Source: Bacteroidales bacterium
GTDB taxonomy: Bacteria > Bacteroidota > Bacteroidia > Bacteroidales > Muribaculaceae
Assembly: GCA_004554255.1 (NCBI GenBank)
Contig: SFNC01000052.1
Location: 1-13,556, forward strand
Direction of reading: 5' to 3'
Length of the DNA stretch: 13,556 bases
Each line of letters starts with the position of its first letter. The first letter of the stretch is position 1. The translations under genes and the position numbers were made by a program. This document shows, one piece after another, positions 1 through 7,464 of the stretch. The notes beneath the pieces are model-generated. The model did not search any database and had not been told where the DNA came from. It saw only the letters and a list, made by a program, of their open reading frames with translations.

Positions 1-169
1 ATTGATGTTGTGCTGTTGCTTTTTACTGAAAGCTGCTACTAACGACTCATAAATCTACCCTTAATCGTGTATTGGATGATAGTTGCGGATTTTAGGTTTT
101 AAACAGCCGCGTATTACAAAATATCCCACATGTACACAGTGTCTCGAAATTTTTTTGTAATTTTGGGGC
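1..169. other. Left-edge intergenic stretch
   Basis: No coding region, RNA gene or convincing hairpin was recognised here. The stretch is more AT-rich than the genes that follow, as expected of a promoter region. The minus-strand frame across 61-321 runs through the signal-peptide region of the next gene and has no family resemblance, so it is treated as a shadow. The sequence may include the end of a gene or transcript outside the window, which cannot be judged. Confidence 0.5.
158..165 (+). promoter_or_regulatory. Possible Bacteroidetes -7 promoter box (TAATTTTG)
   Basis: TAATTTTG matches the Bacteroidetes sigma-ABfr -7 consensus TAnnTTTG exactly. It lies only 4 bases before the ATG at 170, so transcription from it would begin at or next to the start codon and give a leaderless mRNA. 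No TTTG is visible at the usual -33 distance, and the surrounding T-rich stretch makes a chance match likely. Confidence 0.25.
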
Positions 170-514
170 ATGAAGCGCTCAGTGCGAAAATATCTGAGGA
201 TGGCAGCAGTCTGCGCCGCCATAGCTTGCGGTGTAGCCACTCCCTTGCACGCCGCCGCACCGGTATGGGAATACGTCGCCCAGGCCGGCGCCGACGCGTC
301 CGCCTCCGATGCCTCCGCCATGCTTGACGTTGCTTCCCGCTCGGGTTACATATATGTTACCGTGACGCGTCCGGTGCCCGTCCGCGTGATAAATATCCTG
401 GGGCAGACCGTGGCATCGCAGACGCTGCAACGCGGGACATCGCGCCTGCGCGTGCCCGCACGCGGTGTTTATATTGTCCGCGCCGAGAACTTTACTCGCC
501 GCGTAACCGTTTAG
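170..514 (+). CDS. Small secreted protein with type IX sorting-domain-like C terminus
   Basis: The 114-residue product has a basic N terminus (MKRSVRKYLR), a hydrophobic core at residues 11-24 and a likely signal-peptidase I site near A28-A30 (LHAAAP). A short Ala/Ser/Asp-rich spacer covers about 33-57. Residues 58-114 resemble a type IX secretion C-terminal sorting domain: alternating beta strands, then VRVINILGQTV (71-81), a turn with LQRGT (86-90), GVYIV (99-103) and a basic end RRVTV (110-114). In known type IX cargo this domain is cleaved after outer-membrane passage and linked to the surface, but here almost no cargo precedes it. ATG 170 was chosen over ATG 200 because only the longer form has a charged n-region. 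It is followed after 6 bases by dut, so the two are probably cotranscribed. Function is unknown; it could instead be a small periplasmic beta-sandwich protein. Confidence 0.7.
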   Translation: MKRSVRKYLRMAAVCAAIACGVATPLHAAAPVWEYVAQAGADASASDASAMLDVASRSGYIYVTVTRPVPVRVINILGQTVASQTLQRGTSRLRVPARGVYIVRAENFTRRVTV

Positions 515-520
515 AATAGC

Positions 521-964
521 ATGAATAAAATTTCCGTTGACATAATTAACGAAGGCCGCCAGCCCGACCCGTCGTATGCCACCCCGGACGCCGCCGGCAT
601 GGACATCCGTGCCGACCTGGACTCTCCCGTAACCATACTCCCGGGCGACAGAGCACTGATACCCACGGGCCTGCGCGTGGCCATTCCCGCCGGGTTCGAG
701 ATGCAGATGCGTCCCCGCAGCGGCCTCGCCCTTAAACACGGCATCACCCTCGCCAACTCGCCCGGCACCATAGATGCCGATTACCGCGGCCCGGTGGGCG
801 TGATAATAATAAACCACGGCAAAGAACCGTTTGTGGTGAACCCGGGCGAACGTATCTGCCAGGCTGTTGTCGCTCCCGTAATGCAAGTGTCCTGGAACCG
901 GGTGGATTCCCTTCCCGACACCGCCCGCGGCGATGGCGGATTCGGACATACCGGTGTAAAATAA
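521..964 (+). CDS. dut: Deoxyuridine 5'-triphosphate nucleotidohydrolase (dUTPase)
   Basis: This enzyme hydrolyses dUTP to dUMP and pyrophosphate in the cytoplasm, keeping uracil out of DNA and supplying dUMP for thymidylate synthesis. All five motifs of the homotrimeric dUTPase family are visible in the 147-residue protein: AGMDIRAD (25-32), PRSGLALKHG (65-74), GTIDADYRG (82-90) with the predicted catalytic Asp85, GERICQAVV (109-117), and the glycine-rich C-terminal arm RGDGGFGHTG (136-145) that closes over the substrate. The length matches the family. It is the only plainly cytosolic nucleotide enzyme in a run of envelope genes. It starts 6 bases after the preceding gene and ends 31 bases before the TPR gene, so it is likely carried in the same transcript. 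Identification is very secure. Confidence 0.97.
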   Translation: MNKISVDIINEGRQPDPSYATPDAAGMDIRADLDSPVTILPGDRALIPTGLRVAIPAGFEMQMRPRSGLALKHGITLANSPGTIDADYRGPVGVIIINHGKEPFVVNPGERICQAVVAPVMQVSWNRVDSLPDTARGDGGFGHTGVK

Positions 965-995
965 TCTTTCCTCATCCCCTACTCTCTATTATCTA

Positions 996-2939
996 ATGCG
1001 ACATCGTAAACATTTAATACTAATATCCCTGCTGTCGGTACTATTCCTGTCCGGATGGGCCGTCTCGGCTCTCGGCGCAAAACCTACCACCTGGGATGTA
1101 GACGCTGCCCGCAAAAAGGCCGATTACTACTTTATGCGCTCTCTCGGCGCCTTTGCCCTTGACAGCAACGATGCCGGCATGAGGCTCATGAAACGCGCCA
1201 CCGAGCTGAATCCCTCAGACGGCCAGCTGCGGGCCCAACTCGCTATGGCACAGCTGTCTTACGGACCGTCGGACGACGACTCCACCATCGCCGTGCTATA
1301 TGGGCCTTTGCTGGATGAATTTCGCGCCAACCCCACCGATTATACCGGTGCGAACCTCACCGCAAAAGTCGCCGAGCACCTGAACCGTTTCGACGACCTC
1401 GTTGAAATCTACACCACGCTTGACTCCCTGTTCCCCGCCAAAACCGCACCGGCGGCATCGCTCGCCACGGCATACATAAACCGCTACATAGCAAGCAACG
1501 ACACCACCGACTTCCAGCATGCCATAGACATCCTCAACAGACTGGAGCGCGGCACCGGCAAGGACATCGGCCTCACCTCCCAGAAAGTGAGAGCATACGC
1601 CCTGCGCAATGACAACGACGCTATAGTGCGCGAGCTTACCGAGCTGCAGGAGGCCCTCCCCGCCGAGCCAAGCGCATTCCTGATGTCGGCCGGAATTTAC
1701 GCCGTCATACACCTTGACTCTCTCGTGCTCCCCAACCTGAAACAGGCTTGCGCGATTGACTCGACTTTCGGCCAGGGCCTGATGGCTCTCGCCGATTATT
1801 ACCGCACCGCCGGAGACAGCGTGGCCTACGACAGCACGGTGTTCCGCGTTCTGCGCAGCCCCGACGTGGAATTCAACTCCAAATACCAGATTCTGCGCAA
1901 CTACATCGGCACAATGTTCTCCGACTCCACGCAGTGGCCGCGAATAGACAACCTTTTTACCATACTGCAACAGGTAAATCCGGGAGAGCCCGCCATGCAC
2001 CGCCTGTACGGGTCGTACGAGGTGTCGCGCCAAAGATGGAACGCCGCCGCCGACCAGTTCTCGTTCGCCCTGGCACTTAGCCCTCAGGACGAAGAACTGC
2101 GCTCGCTTGCCGTCCAGTCCCTGCTCGCCGCTGCCAAGGCCGGGAACAAGGCTCTGAACGACTCGGCTATAGCCGTCGCCAAAGAGGGCATGACTGTCTC
2201 GCCCGACAATCTGTACTTCCCGATTGTCGCCGCCGCTACCCTTAACGAGGAAGGGAAATCCGCCGAGGCCATCTCCCTGCTGCGCTCGGTAGACATCTCG
2301 GAAGTCCGCAACAAACAGGCGGTCTCCAATTTCCTGACCAGCCTCGGCGACATATATTATAAAGACAATCAGGCTGACAGCGCTTTCGCCGTCTACGACC
2401 GCGCCATAGAGCTATACCCCGACAACTACATGGCCGCCAACAACTACGCGTACTTCCTGTCTGTTAAAGGTCAGAACCTTGACAAAGCTCTTGACCTGAG
2501 CCGAAGCGCCGTTCTCAGCGAGCCTGACAACCCCACCTATCTGGATACCTACGCCTGGGTTTACTTCAAACAGAAAAACTACCCCGAGGCCAAAATACAG
2601 ATTGACCGTGCCCTTGACTGCTATAAGATTTCAGCCGATTCCGTAGCCCCGGACACCGTCGCCATAGACCTGCCTTCAGAGCCGGTGTCGGGAACGGGCG
2701 AAGTGGTAACTGTATCAGACGGTGACGAGGTTGTAACCGAAACCGATGAAGGCGTTGTCGTTGAGGAAGAAGCCATAGAAACACCGGGAGCAGAGATTTA
2801 CGAGCACGCCGGAGACATTTATTTCATGAACGGCGAACCGGCAAAGGCTCTTGAATTCTGGCAGAAAGCCCTTGAACTGGACCCCGAGAACGCTCTCCTC
2901 GCAAAAAAAGTAAAAAACAAAGCATATTATTATGAGTAG
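996..2939 (+). CDS. Large periplasmic tetratricopeptide-repeat protein
   Basis: The 647-residue product begins with a signal peptide: basic MRHRKH, a hydrophobic core, and a probable cleavage after LGA at residue 28. Most of the remainder is helical TPR-type sequence. Clear repeats occur near 46-85 (MKRATELNPSDGQL), about 447-485 (VYDRAIELYPDNY), about 490-540 (LSRSAVLSEPDNPTY) and at the end (about 599-635, EFWQKALELDPEN). TPR arrays act as protein-binding scaffolds, and no catalytic motif was seen. A low-complexity acidic and valine-rich insertion at about 545-598 separates the last repeat from the rest. The stop overlaps the start of the downstream lipoprotein gene by 8 bases, which suggests translational coupling. 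A periplasmic or membrane-associated scaffold role with the DUF4292-like and EnvC-like neighbours is inference; the specific partner is unknown. Confidence 0.85.
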   Translation: MRHRKHLILISLLSVLFLSGWAVSALGAKPTTWDVDAARKKADYYFMRSLGAFALDSNDAGMRLMKRATELNPSDGQLRAQLAMAQLSYGPSDDDSTIAVLYGPLLDEFRANPTDYTGANLTAKVAEHLNRFDDLVEIYTTLDSLFPAKTAPAASLATAYINRYIASNDTTDFQHAIDILNRLERGTGKDIGLTSQKVRAYALRNDNDAIVRELTELQEALPAEPSAFLMSAGIYAVIHLDSLVLPNLKQACAIDSTFGQGLMALADYYRTAGDSVAYDSTVFRVLRSPDVEFNSKYQILRNYIGTMFSDSTQWPRIDNLFTILQQVNPGEPAMHRLYGSYEVSRQRWNAAADQFSFALALSPQDEELRSLAVQSLLAAAKAGNKALNDSAIAVAKEGMTVSPDNLYFPIVAAATLNEEGKSAEAISLLRSVDISEVRNKQAVSNFLTSLGDIYYKDNQADSAFAVYDRAIELYPDNYMAANNYAYFLSVKGQNLDKALDLSRSAVLSEPDNPTYLDTYAWVYFKQKNYPEAKIQIDRALDCYKISADSVAPDTVAIDLPSEPVSGTGEVVTVSDGDEVVTETDEGVVVEEEAIETPGAEIYEHAGDIYFMNGEPAKALEFWQKALELDPENALLAKKVKNKAYYYE

Positions 2940-3624
2940 ATACGCTAAGATTTTATATATTCTCGCCGTGGGGATACTGGCCGTTGCCCCGGCCTGCTCA
3001 TCCTCCCGCAGCGCCAAAAAACAACAGCAGAGTACAGCCGCCGCTCCGGCTGCGAAATCAGCCTCAAAAGCCGAGTGGCAGGACCTGCGCATGCCCGTCC
3101 GCGTGGCCATTTCCGAGCCCATGTCCTTCTCAATGTCCGGAAACGCCACAATGCTGCGCGACTCCATCATAAATATATCCATGCGTGTGATAGGCATGGA
3201 AGTAGCTGTCATTCAGCTGAATACCGACTCGCTGTATATTGTTGACAAATTCCACAAATACTATTTTGCCGAACCGCTCTCGGCTGTCCTCGGCAGCCAC
3301 ATTATGCCGGTAGCCGACATCCAGGACATCATACTGGGCACACAGATGGGCGAAGCCGCAGACATCACCTTCACCAACCCGGGTAGCCCGGAGCCGGTAC
3401 GTGTTAAATATTCGGATTTTGTAACTACCATTGCCGGAAACATTGCATCGGACATCAACATCACGGCTCCCGTAACTGGAAAATCCGTTGACGCTTCCTT
3501 GCAGTGGAACGTCTCCAAGGCAAAATTCAATACCGGCGCGACAGTCCGCTTCAAGACTCCCGAGCCGGATTCATACCGACGCATCTCCATGGCAAACGTC
3601 CTGCAGATGCTAAAAAACAACTAA
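2932..3624 (+). CDS. DUF4292-family-like lipoprotein
   Basis: The 230-residue product has a lipoprotein-type signal (MSRYAKILYILAVGILAVAPAC) with the probable lipidated Cys22. The residues after the Cys (SSSRSAKK) lack the acidic pattern that sends Bacteroidetes lipoproteins to the cell surface, so an inward-facing, periplasmic location is more likely. The body is beta-rich, with phrases such as MRVIGMEVAVIQLNTDSLYIVDKF that recall LolB/LppX-like lipid-binding folds and the DUF4292 family found beside TPR and M23 genes in Bacteroidales. A role in moving lipid or lipoprotein to the outer membrane is possible but is inferred from fold resemblance only. It overlaps the TPR gene by 8 bases and precedes the EnvC-like gene by 14 bases. 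Family assignment is from memory of sequence patterns and was not tested by search. Confidence 0.72.
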   Translation: MSRYAKILYILAVGILAVAPACSSSRSAKKQQQSTAAAPAAKSASKAEWQDLRMPVRVAISEPMSFSMSGNATMLRDSIINISMRVIGMEVAVIQLNTDSLYIVDKFHKYYFAEPLSAVLGSHIMPVADIQDIILGTQMGEAADITFTNPGSPEPVRVKYSDFVTTIAGNIASDINITAPVTGKSVDASLQWNVSKAKFNTGATVRFKTPEPDSYRRISMANVLQMLKNN

Positions 3625-3638
3625 GCGATTCCCGTCCT

Positions 3639-4970
3639 ATGAAACGCCTGCTAATCATCACATTGTCACTTTTTGTAACTGTCGCCGTAAACGCCGCCAA
3701 GCCGCAAAAAGCAAAACCACGCACCGTTAAAAGCGTAAAGACCGAACAGCAGGCTACCCGCCGGGAAATCTCAGAGACGAAAGCTAAAATCAACCGCAAT
3801 ACCATCGCCACCCGGCGCAAACTGGACCAGCTTAACGACCTGTCCGCCAAAATTGACCGCCAGATCGTGGGCATAGACTCCCTGCAAAGACGCCTTGCCG
3901 ACCTGGACTCCGGGATAATCAACACACAGACACGCATAAATACACTGTCCGACACGGTAGCTTCGCTTCGCAACGACCTGAAAAGCACTCTGCGCGCCAT
4001 GCGTACTCGCCGTAAGCTGCATAACAATGTCGCTTTTGTATTCGCGGCACAGAGCTTCAATCAGGCTTTCAAGCGCGGGCGATACCTCGCTGACCTGAAC
4101 GCGTGGCGCACCCGCAAAATCTCGCGCCTGCGCGACGCCGCACAGCAGCTTGAACAGCAAAAAGCATCGCTGGAGGCTATGCGCGCCGACAAATCATCGT
4201 CGCTCGCACAGCTTACTGCCGGAAAATCCATCCTTGAGAACAAACGCGTCGCCGAACAGCAGATGATTTCGGAACTCCGCCGCGAAAACTCCAACCTCAA
4301 CACCATCCTCAAGCAAAAACAGCAACGTGCGAGACAACTTGACGCCGAACTCAACCGTATTATTGAGCAACAGCGTATCGCCGAAGAAAAACGTCGCGCC
4401 GAAGCCAAACGCAAAGCCGAGGAAGAACGCCGCAAGCAACAGGCCGCCAACACCTCCAAGCCCAAAACGGAAAAACCGGCGGCCACCGGCACAGAGCAGT
4501 CCCCGGCACAAAAAGACATCTCCGGCGTTGCCGACGCCGACAGACAGCTGTCCGGGTCGTTCGCGGCAAACCGCGGACGTCTGCTCTTCCCCGTGGCCGG
4601 ACATTACACCATTGTGAGTGTATTCGGCCGCTCGCACCACCGCACGCTCAGCAACATTGAGGTCAACAACTCGGGCATAGACATATCCGTTGCCCCCGGG
4701 GCCACGGCACGTGCAGTTTTTGAGGGTACCGTATCGTCCCTCTTCTTCATGAACGGGTTCCAGAACATTGTCATCGTCCGCCACGGCGAATACCTCACAG
4801 TATACGCCGGAATCACAAATCTCAAGGTAAAAAAAGGACAGAATGTAAAGGCCGGCACTCCCATCGGAACAGTTTACACGGACACCGAAAACGGCGATAA
4901 ACGCACCGTCCTGCATTTTGAGGTCCGTAAAGAACGTGAAAAACTAAATCCCCTGGAATGGGTAAGATAG
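3639..4970 (+). CDS. EnvC-like murein hydrolase activator (coiled coil plus LytM/M23 domain)
   Basis: The start was set at ATG 3639 because it gives a proper signal peptide (MKRLLIITLSLFVTVAVNAA). An upstream in-frame ATG at 3504 would add 45 hydrophilic residues lying inside the preceding gene. The mature 443-residue protein has coiled-coil stretches at about 35-125 and 160-270, the latter very rich in Lys, Arg, Glu and Gln. The LytM/M23 domain spans about 312-443. Its zinc site is degraded: the HxxxD motif reads NSGID (Asp348 kept, Asn at the His position 344), the HxH motif reads VLH (only His426 kept), and the usual YAH reads YAG (391). This is the EnvC pattern, in which an inactive LytM domain activates N-acetylmuramoyl-L-alanine amidases during cell separation. 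The end overlaps the flippase start by 13 bases. Direct peptidase activity is unlikely. Confidence 0.88.
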   Translation: MKRLLIITLSLFVTVAVNAAKPQKAKPRTVKSVKTEQQATRREISETKAKINRNTIATRRKLDQLNDLSAKIDRQIVGIDSLQRRLADLDSGIINTQTRINTLSDTVASLRNDLKSTLRAMRTRRKLHNNVAFVFAAQSFNQAFKRGRYLADLNAWRTRKISRLRDAAQQLEQQKASLEAMRADKSSSLAQLTAGKSILENKRVAEQQMISELRRENSNLNTILKQKQQRARQLDAELNRIIEQQRIAEEKRRAEAKRKAEEERRKQQAANTSKPKTEKPAATGTEQSPAQKDISGVADADRQLSGSFAANRGRLLFPVAGHYTIVSVFGRSHHRTLSNIEVNNSGIDISVAPGATARAVFEGTVSSLFFMNGFQNIVIVRHGEYLTVYAGITNLKVKKGQNVKAGTPIGTVYTDTENGDKRTVLHFEVRKEREKLNPLEWVR

Positions 4971-6400
4971 CGATAAGACAACGCCTTCGCGGCCTGCGGC
5001 CTTCGCACTCCACTACCCGCTCCATCCTGCAGGCGGCAGGCATTTTTGGCGGTGTGAGGGTACTGAATATTCTTTGTTCGCTGATACGCAACAAGCTCAT
5101 AGCCGTGTTTGTAGGCCCGGCCGGTGTCGGCCTCATCAGCCTATATAATTCTGTGTCTGACATGGTTACCACACTGTCGCGGCTGAATATTGACCAGAGC
5201 GCCACACGCGACATTTCGCAGACCTCCGGTGCCGATATTGACCGAATTTCCACGGTTGTGATGCGCACCACATGGGTATTCGGACTGCTCGGAGCGCTTT
5301 TATTGTGTGTTTTTTCACCATTACTGAGCGAATGGAGCTTCGGGACATCCGACCTGTGGTGGACATTCTGTCTGCTGGCCACAGTTCCGCTCGGCAACAC
5401 CCTGTACTGCGGAATCTGTGCCATTTATCAGGGCACCCGTAACTTCAAGGCCCTGGCCCGCTCCGGCATCTGGCCCGCGCTGGCGGCAATTGCCATTTCA
5501 GTACCACTGATAATAATCCTTGGAAAAGACTCAATCATCTGGGTTCTCACCACTTACGGCATCACCTACGGCATCACCGCCCTGATATGCCGCAGAAAAA
5601 GCCGAAGCATCGCCATTCCCTGGCGACAGGTGTGGCAACTTGCCGGATCTTTCATCCGTCTGGGAGCCCTGATTACCGTTGGCGTGATTATCACTCAGCT
5701 GTTCAACTACCTTTTCGTGCTGTTCCTGAACTGCTATGCCGATACCGGAACCCTTGGCATCTACCAGGCCGGATTCACGCTCGTCAACGCATACGTGGGA
5801 GTTGTTTTTACCGGAATGTGGGTGGAATTTCTGCCTCGACTTTCGGCTATCATACATTCGTCCAAACGCACATCCATAGCCGTGTCCCACCAGATAATCA
5901 CCACTGCATGGCTACTTATGCCAATCATCGGATTTTTCGTGTGCGCCGACAAGCTGATAGTCCGCCTACTGTATGCCGAAAATTTCATAGCCATGCTGCC
6001 CTTTATCACCCTGGGCATTGCCGGCGTTCTGTTGCGAGCCGTGTCGTGGTGCATCGCGCACACCATGCTCGCAAAAGGAGACGGTGCCATATACGTTGTT
6101 TCCGAAACTGTTAGCGGTGTAGTCTTCCTCACCCTGCACGTGACATTATACTCCACTCTCGGATTTTTGGGCCTGGGCATCGCATATATAATATGGTATG
6201 CGCTGTATCTGTTGTTTGTATATATCGTCTACCGACGTCGCTACCGGCTCACCATTGACGCGCAGGCATGGAAAGTTGTAGGCATGGCCACGGCATTCGC
6301 CGCTGTCTGCGTGGCCTCCAAACTGCTTGTGGGATGGTGGCTTACCCTGTTGCTGACACTTGCCATACTGCCTACATCCCTGCGCAGACTGCGAGGCTGA
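4958..6400 (+). CDS. Wzx-type polysaccharide/O-antigen flippase
   Basis: This 480-residue protein is a polytopic inner-membrane protein of the MOP exporter superfamily, which moves undecaprenyl-linked glycan units from the cytoplasmic to the periplasmic face. After a basic N terminus (residues 1-22) it shows about 12 or more hydrophobic segments. The first segment plus loop carries the pattern RNKLIAVFVGPAGVGLISLY (about 44-63), typical of O-antigen translocases including the WzxE group. The last segments (about 435-470) end in a short basic tail (RRLRG). It starts inside the EnvC-like gene, so it is probably translated by coupling to it. The opposite-strand glycosyltransferase ends one base beyond its stop. 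The glycan carried (O-antigen-like, capsule or enterobacterial-common-antigen-like) cannot be told from the sequence. Confidence 0.87.
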   Translation: MGKIAIRQRLRGLRPSHSTTRSILQAAGIFGGVRVLNILCSLIRNKLIAVFVGPAGVGLISLYNSVSDMVTTLSRLNIDQSATRDISQTSGADIDRISTVVMRTTWVFGLLGALLLCVFSPLLSEWSFGTSDLWWTFCLLATVPLGNTLYCGICAIYQGTRNFKALARSGIWPALAAIAISVPLIIILGKDSIIWVLTTYGITYGITALICRRKSRSIAIPWRQVWQLAGSFIRLGALITVGVIITQLFNYLFVLFLNCYADTGTLGIYQAGFTLVNAYVGVVFTGMWVEFLPRLSAIIHSSKRTSIAVSHQIITTAWLLMPIIGFFVCADKLIVRLLYAENFIAMLPFITLGIAGVLLRAVSWCIAHTMLAKGDGAIYVVSETVSGVVFLTLHVTLYSTLGFLGLGIAYIIWYALYLLFVYIVYRRRYRLTIDAQAWKVVGMATAFAAVCVASKLLVGWWLTLLLTLAILPTSLRRLRG

Positions 6401-6401
6401 A

Positions 6402-7340
6402 TCATATCAAATGCCTGAGCAGGCGTGCTGTGGCGCGTCCCCCGTGGCTCTGATAAAAGTATGCGAATTTAAGAAGCATACGCTGACTACGGTTCTGTGC
6501 TGCAGCAATGACCGCCGAACGGCATGACGTTGCCTCTGCTCTGGCACCTTCCCGTGCGAAATCTCCGGCAAGTATCATCGCTTTCAGCAACACCCACTTA
6601 AGGCGCCCGGCGCCCAATGATTCAGCTATGGCCTGAAGCGGTGCGGAGTAAAGCCCCTGCCGCGATGAAAACCTGTCACCCGAAATACTGTCTACCTGTC
6701 CGTTAACAATCACCTGAGGTTTGCCGTTCGCCTTGACAATCTTAGGGCCGGACTTCAACAGGCGCGCACCCAGTTCTATGTCGTCCCATATACGCATCCT
6801 GTTGTTCCAGGCCCCTGCGCCGCGCACAAGAGACGTACGTGCCATATACCGCTGTGTTGCCAGTGTGCCGTGCATAAGATTGTGATATTCAACGTCCTTA
6901 TACTCGAAAGGCATAACCCGGACCTTGCCGCTGACATCACGCCACACTACGTCCCATCCGATAATTTCGGCATCGGGATTATCGGCGGCACAACGCATAG
7001 CACGCTCAATGTGCCCGGCAAGCATATTGTCGTCCGAGTCAAAAAACATCACCCATTCCGTTTCCACCGCGGCAAGGCCACGGTTTCGGGCTACCGGCGC
7101 GCCGGGTTCCGGCTCGCTCAGCACCTTGCAGGGGATACCCCTTGAGGCTGCCTCTGCGGCAAGTGCTTCCAGCACCTGCGCGGTGTTGTCCGTAGACGCA
7201 TTGTCTACCAGCACAATAGCCTCGGGCGGACGTGTCTGCAAGACAATATCCGTAACCGTACCGCGCACCTGGCCGGCACGATTATACACCGGGATTACTA
7301 CCGTAACTCCGGGGTTAGAACTGTCATTGCGCACATTCAT
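6402..7340 (-). CDS. Glycosyltransferase family 2
   Basis: This is a GT-A fold transferase. Near the N terminus it has VTVVIPVYNRA, then VLVDNASTDNT with the nucleotide-binding Asp, EPGAPVARNRGL, and FFDSDDN, whose DSD is the metal-binding DXD motif. These features define the family 2 inverting transferases that add sugars to lipid- or protein-linked acceptors in the cytoplasm. The C-terminal half carries WDDIELGARLL, typical of the acceptor side of the family. From ATG 7340 the product is 312 residues. An in-frame GTG at 7355 would add five residues and has an AGGAGG 7 bases upstream, so it is a real alternative. The gene is convergent with the flippase, with one base between stops and no terminator visible. 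Donor and acceptor sugars cannot be predicted. Confidence 0.92.
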   Translation of the reverse strand: MNVRNDSSNPGVTVVIPVYNRAGQVRGTVTDIVLQTRPPEAIVLVDNASTDNTAQVLEALAAEAASRGIPCKVLSEPEPGAPVARNRGLAAVETEWVMFFDSDDNMLAGHIERAMRCAADNPDAEIIGWDVVWRDVSGKVRVMPFEYKDVEYHNLMHGTLATQRYMARTSLVRGAGAWNNRMRIWDDIELGARLLKSGPKIVKANGKPQVIVNGQVDSISGDRFSSRQGLYSAPLQAIAESLGAGRLKWVLLKAMILAGDFAREGARAEATSCRSAVIAAAQNRSQRMLLKFAYFYQSHGGRATARLLRHLI

Positions 7341-7357
7341 GCCACAAAAATACACAT
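7341..7357 (-). other. Ribosome-binding site and 6-codon minicistron before the glycosyltransferase
   Basis: On the minus strand a perfect AGGAGG (7368-7363) precedes ATG 7357 by 5 bases. That ATG opens a 6-codon frame (MCIFVA) whose TGA stop overlaps the glycosyltransferase ATG at 7340 in an ATGA arrangement. The same AGGAGG is also well placed for the in-frame GTG at 7355. The peptide itself probably has no function. The arrangement either decides the start codon or feeds ribosomes to the gene by coupling. Confidence 0.25.
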
Positions 7358-7448
7358 TTTTGCCTCCTCACCACTTTTTTACTCGCCGGCGCAATCTTGT
7401 TTTAATATTTTTTAGCACTTCAGACTGCCTCCTGTCCTTAAAAGTGTG

Positions 7449-7456
7449 TATCTTTG
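7449..7456 (+). promoter_or_regulatory. Bacteroidetes -7 promoter box upstream of greA
   Basis: TATCTTTG fits TAnnTTTG exactly and is followed by CAA, as in many Bacteroidetes promoters. The same 11-mer TATCTTTGCAA occurs before rfbB at 9706. Transcription would begin near 7462, giving greA a leader of about 90 bases that contains the hairpin at 7470-7495. No clear -33 TTTG is visible at the expected spacing. Confidence 0.6.
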
Positions 7457-7464
7457 CAACAGAT

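Noticed and set aside
179..949. A 256-codon minus-strand open frame opposite the first gene and dut
   Set aside because: It lies wholly antisense to a certain dUTPase gene with all five motifs. It is His/Gly-rich without family features, and long antisense frames are common in GC-rich genes.
1296..2033. A 245-codon minus-strand frame inside the TPR gene
   Set aside because: It is antisense to a well-supported repeat protein, with no start context and no recognisable domain.
3504..3638. A longer N terminus for the EnvC-like protein starting at ATG 3504
   Set aside because: It would bury the signal peptide 45 residues inside and overlap the DUF4292-like gene by about 120 bases. ATG 3639 gives a standard secretory start.
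4194..4916. A 240-codon minus-strand frame opposite the EnvC-like gene
   Set aside because: It is a shadow of the coiled-coil and LytM coding sequence, and its hydrophobic runs mirror the Lys/Glu codons on the other strand.
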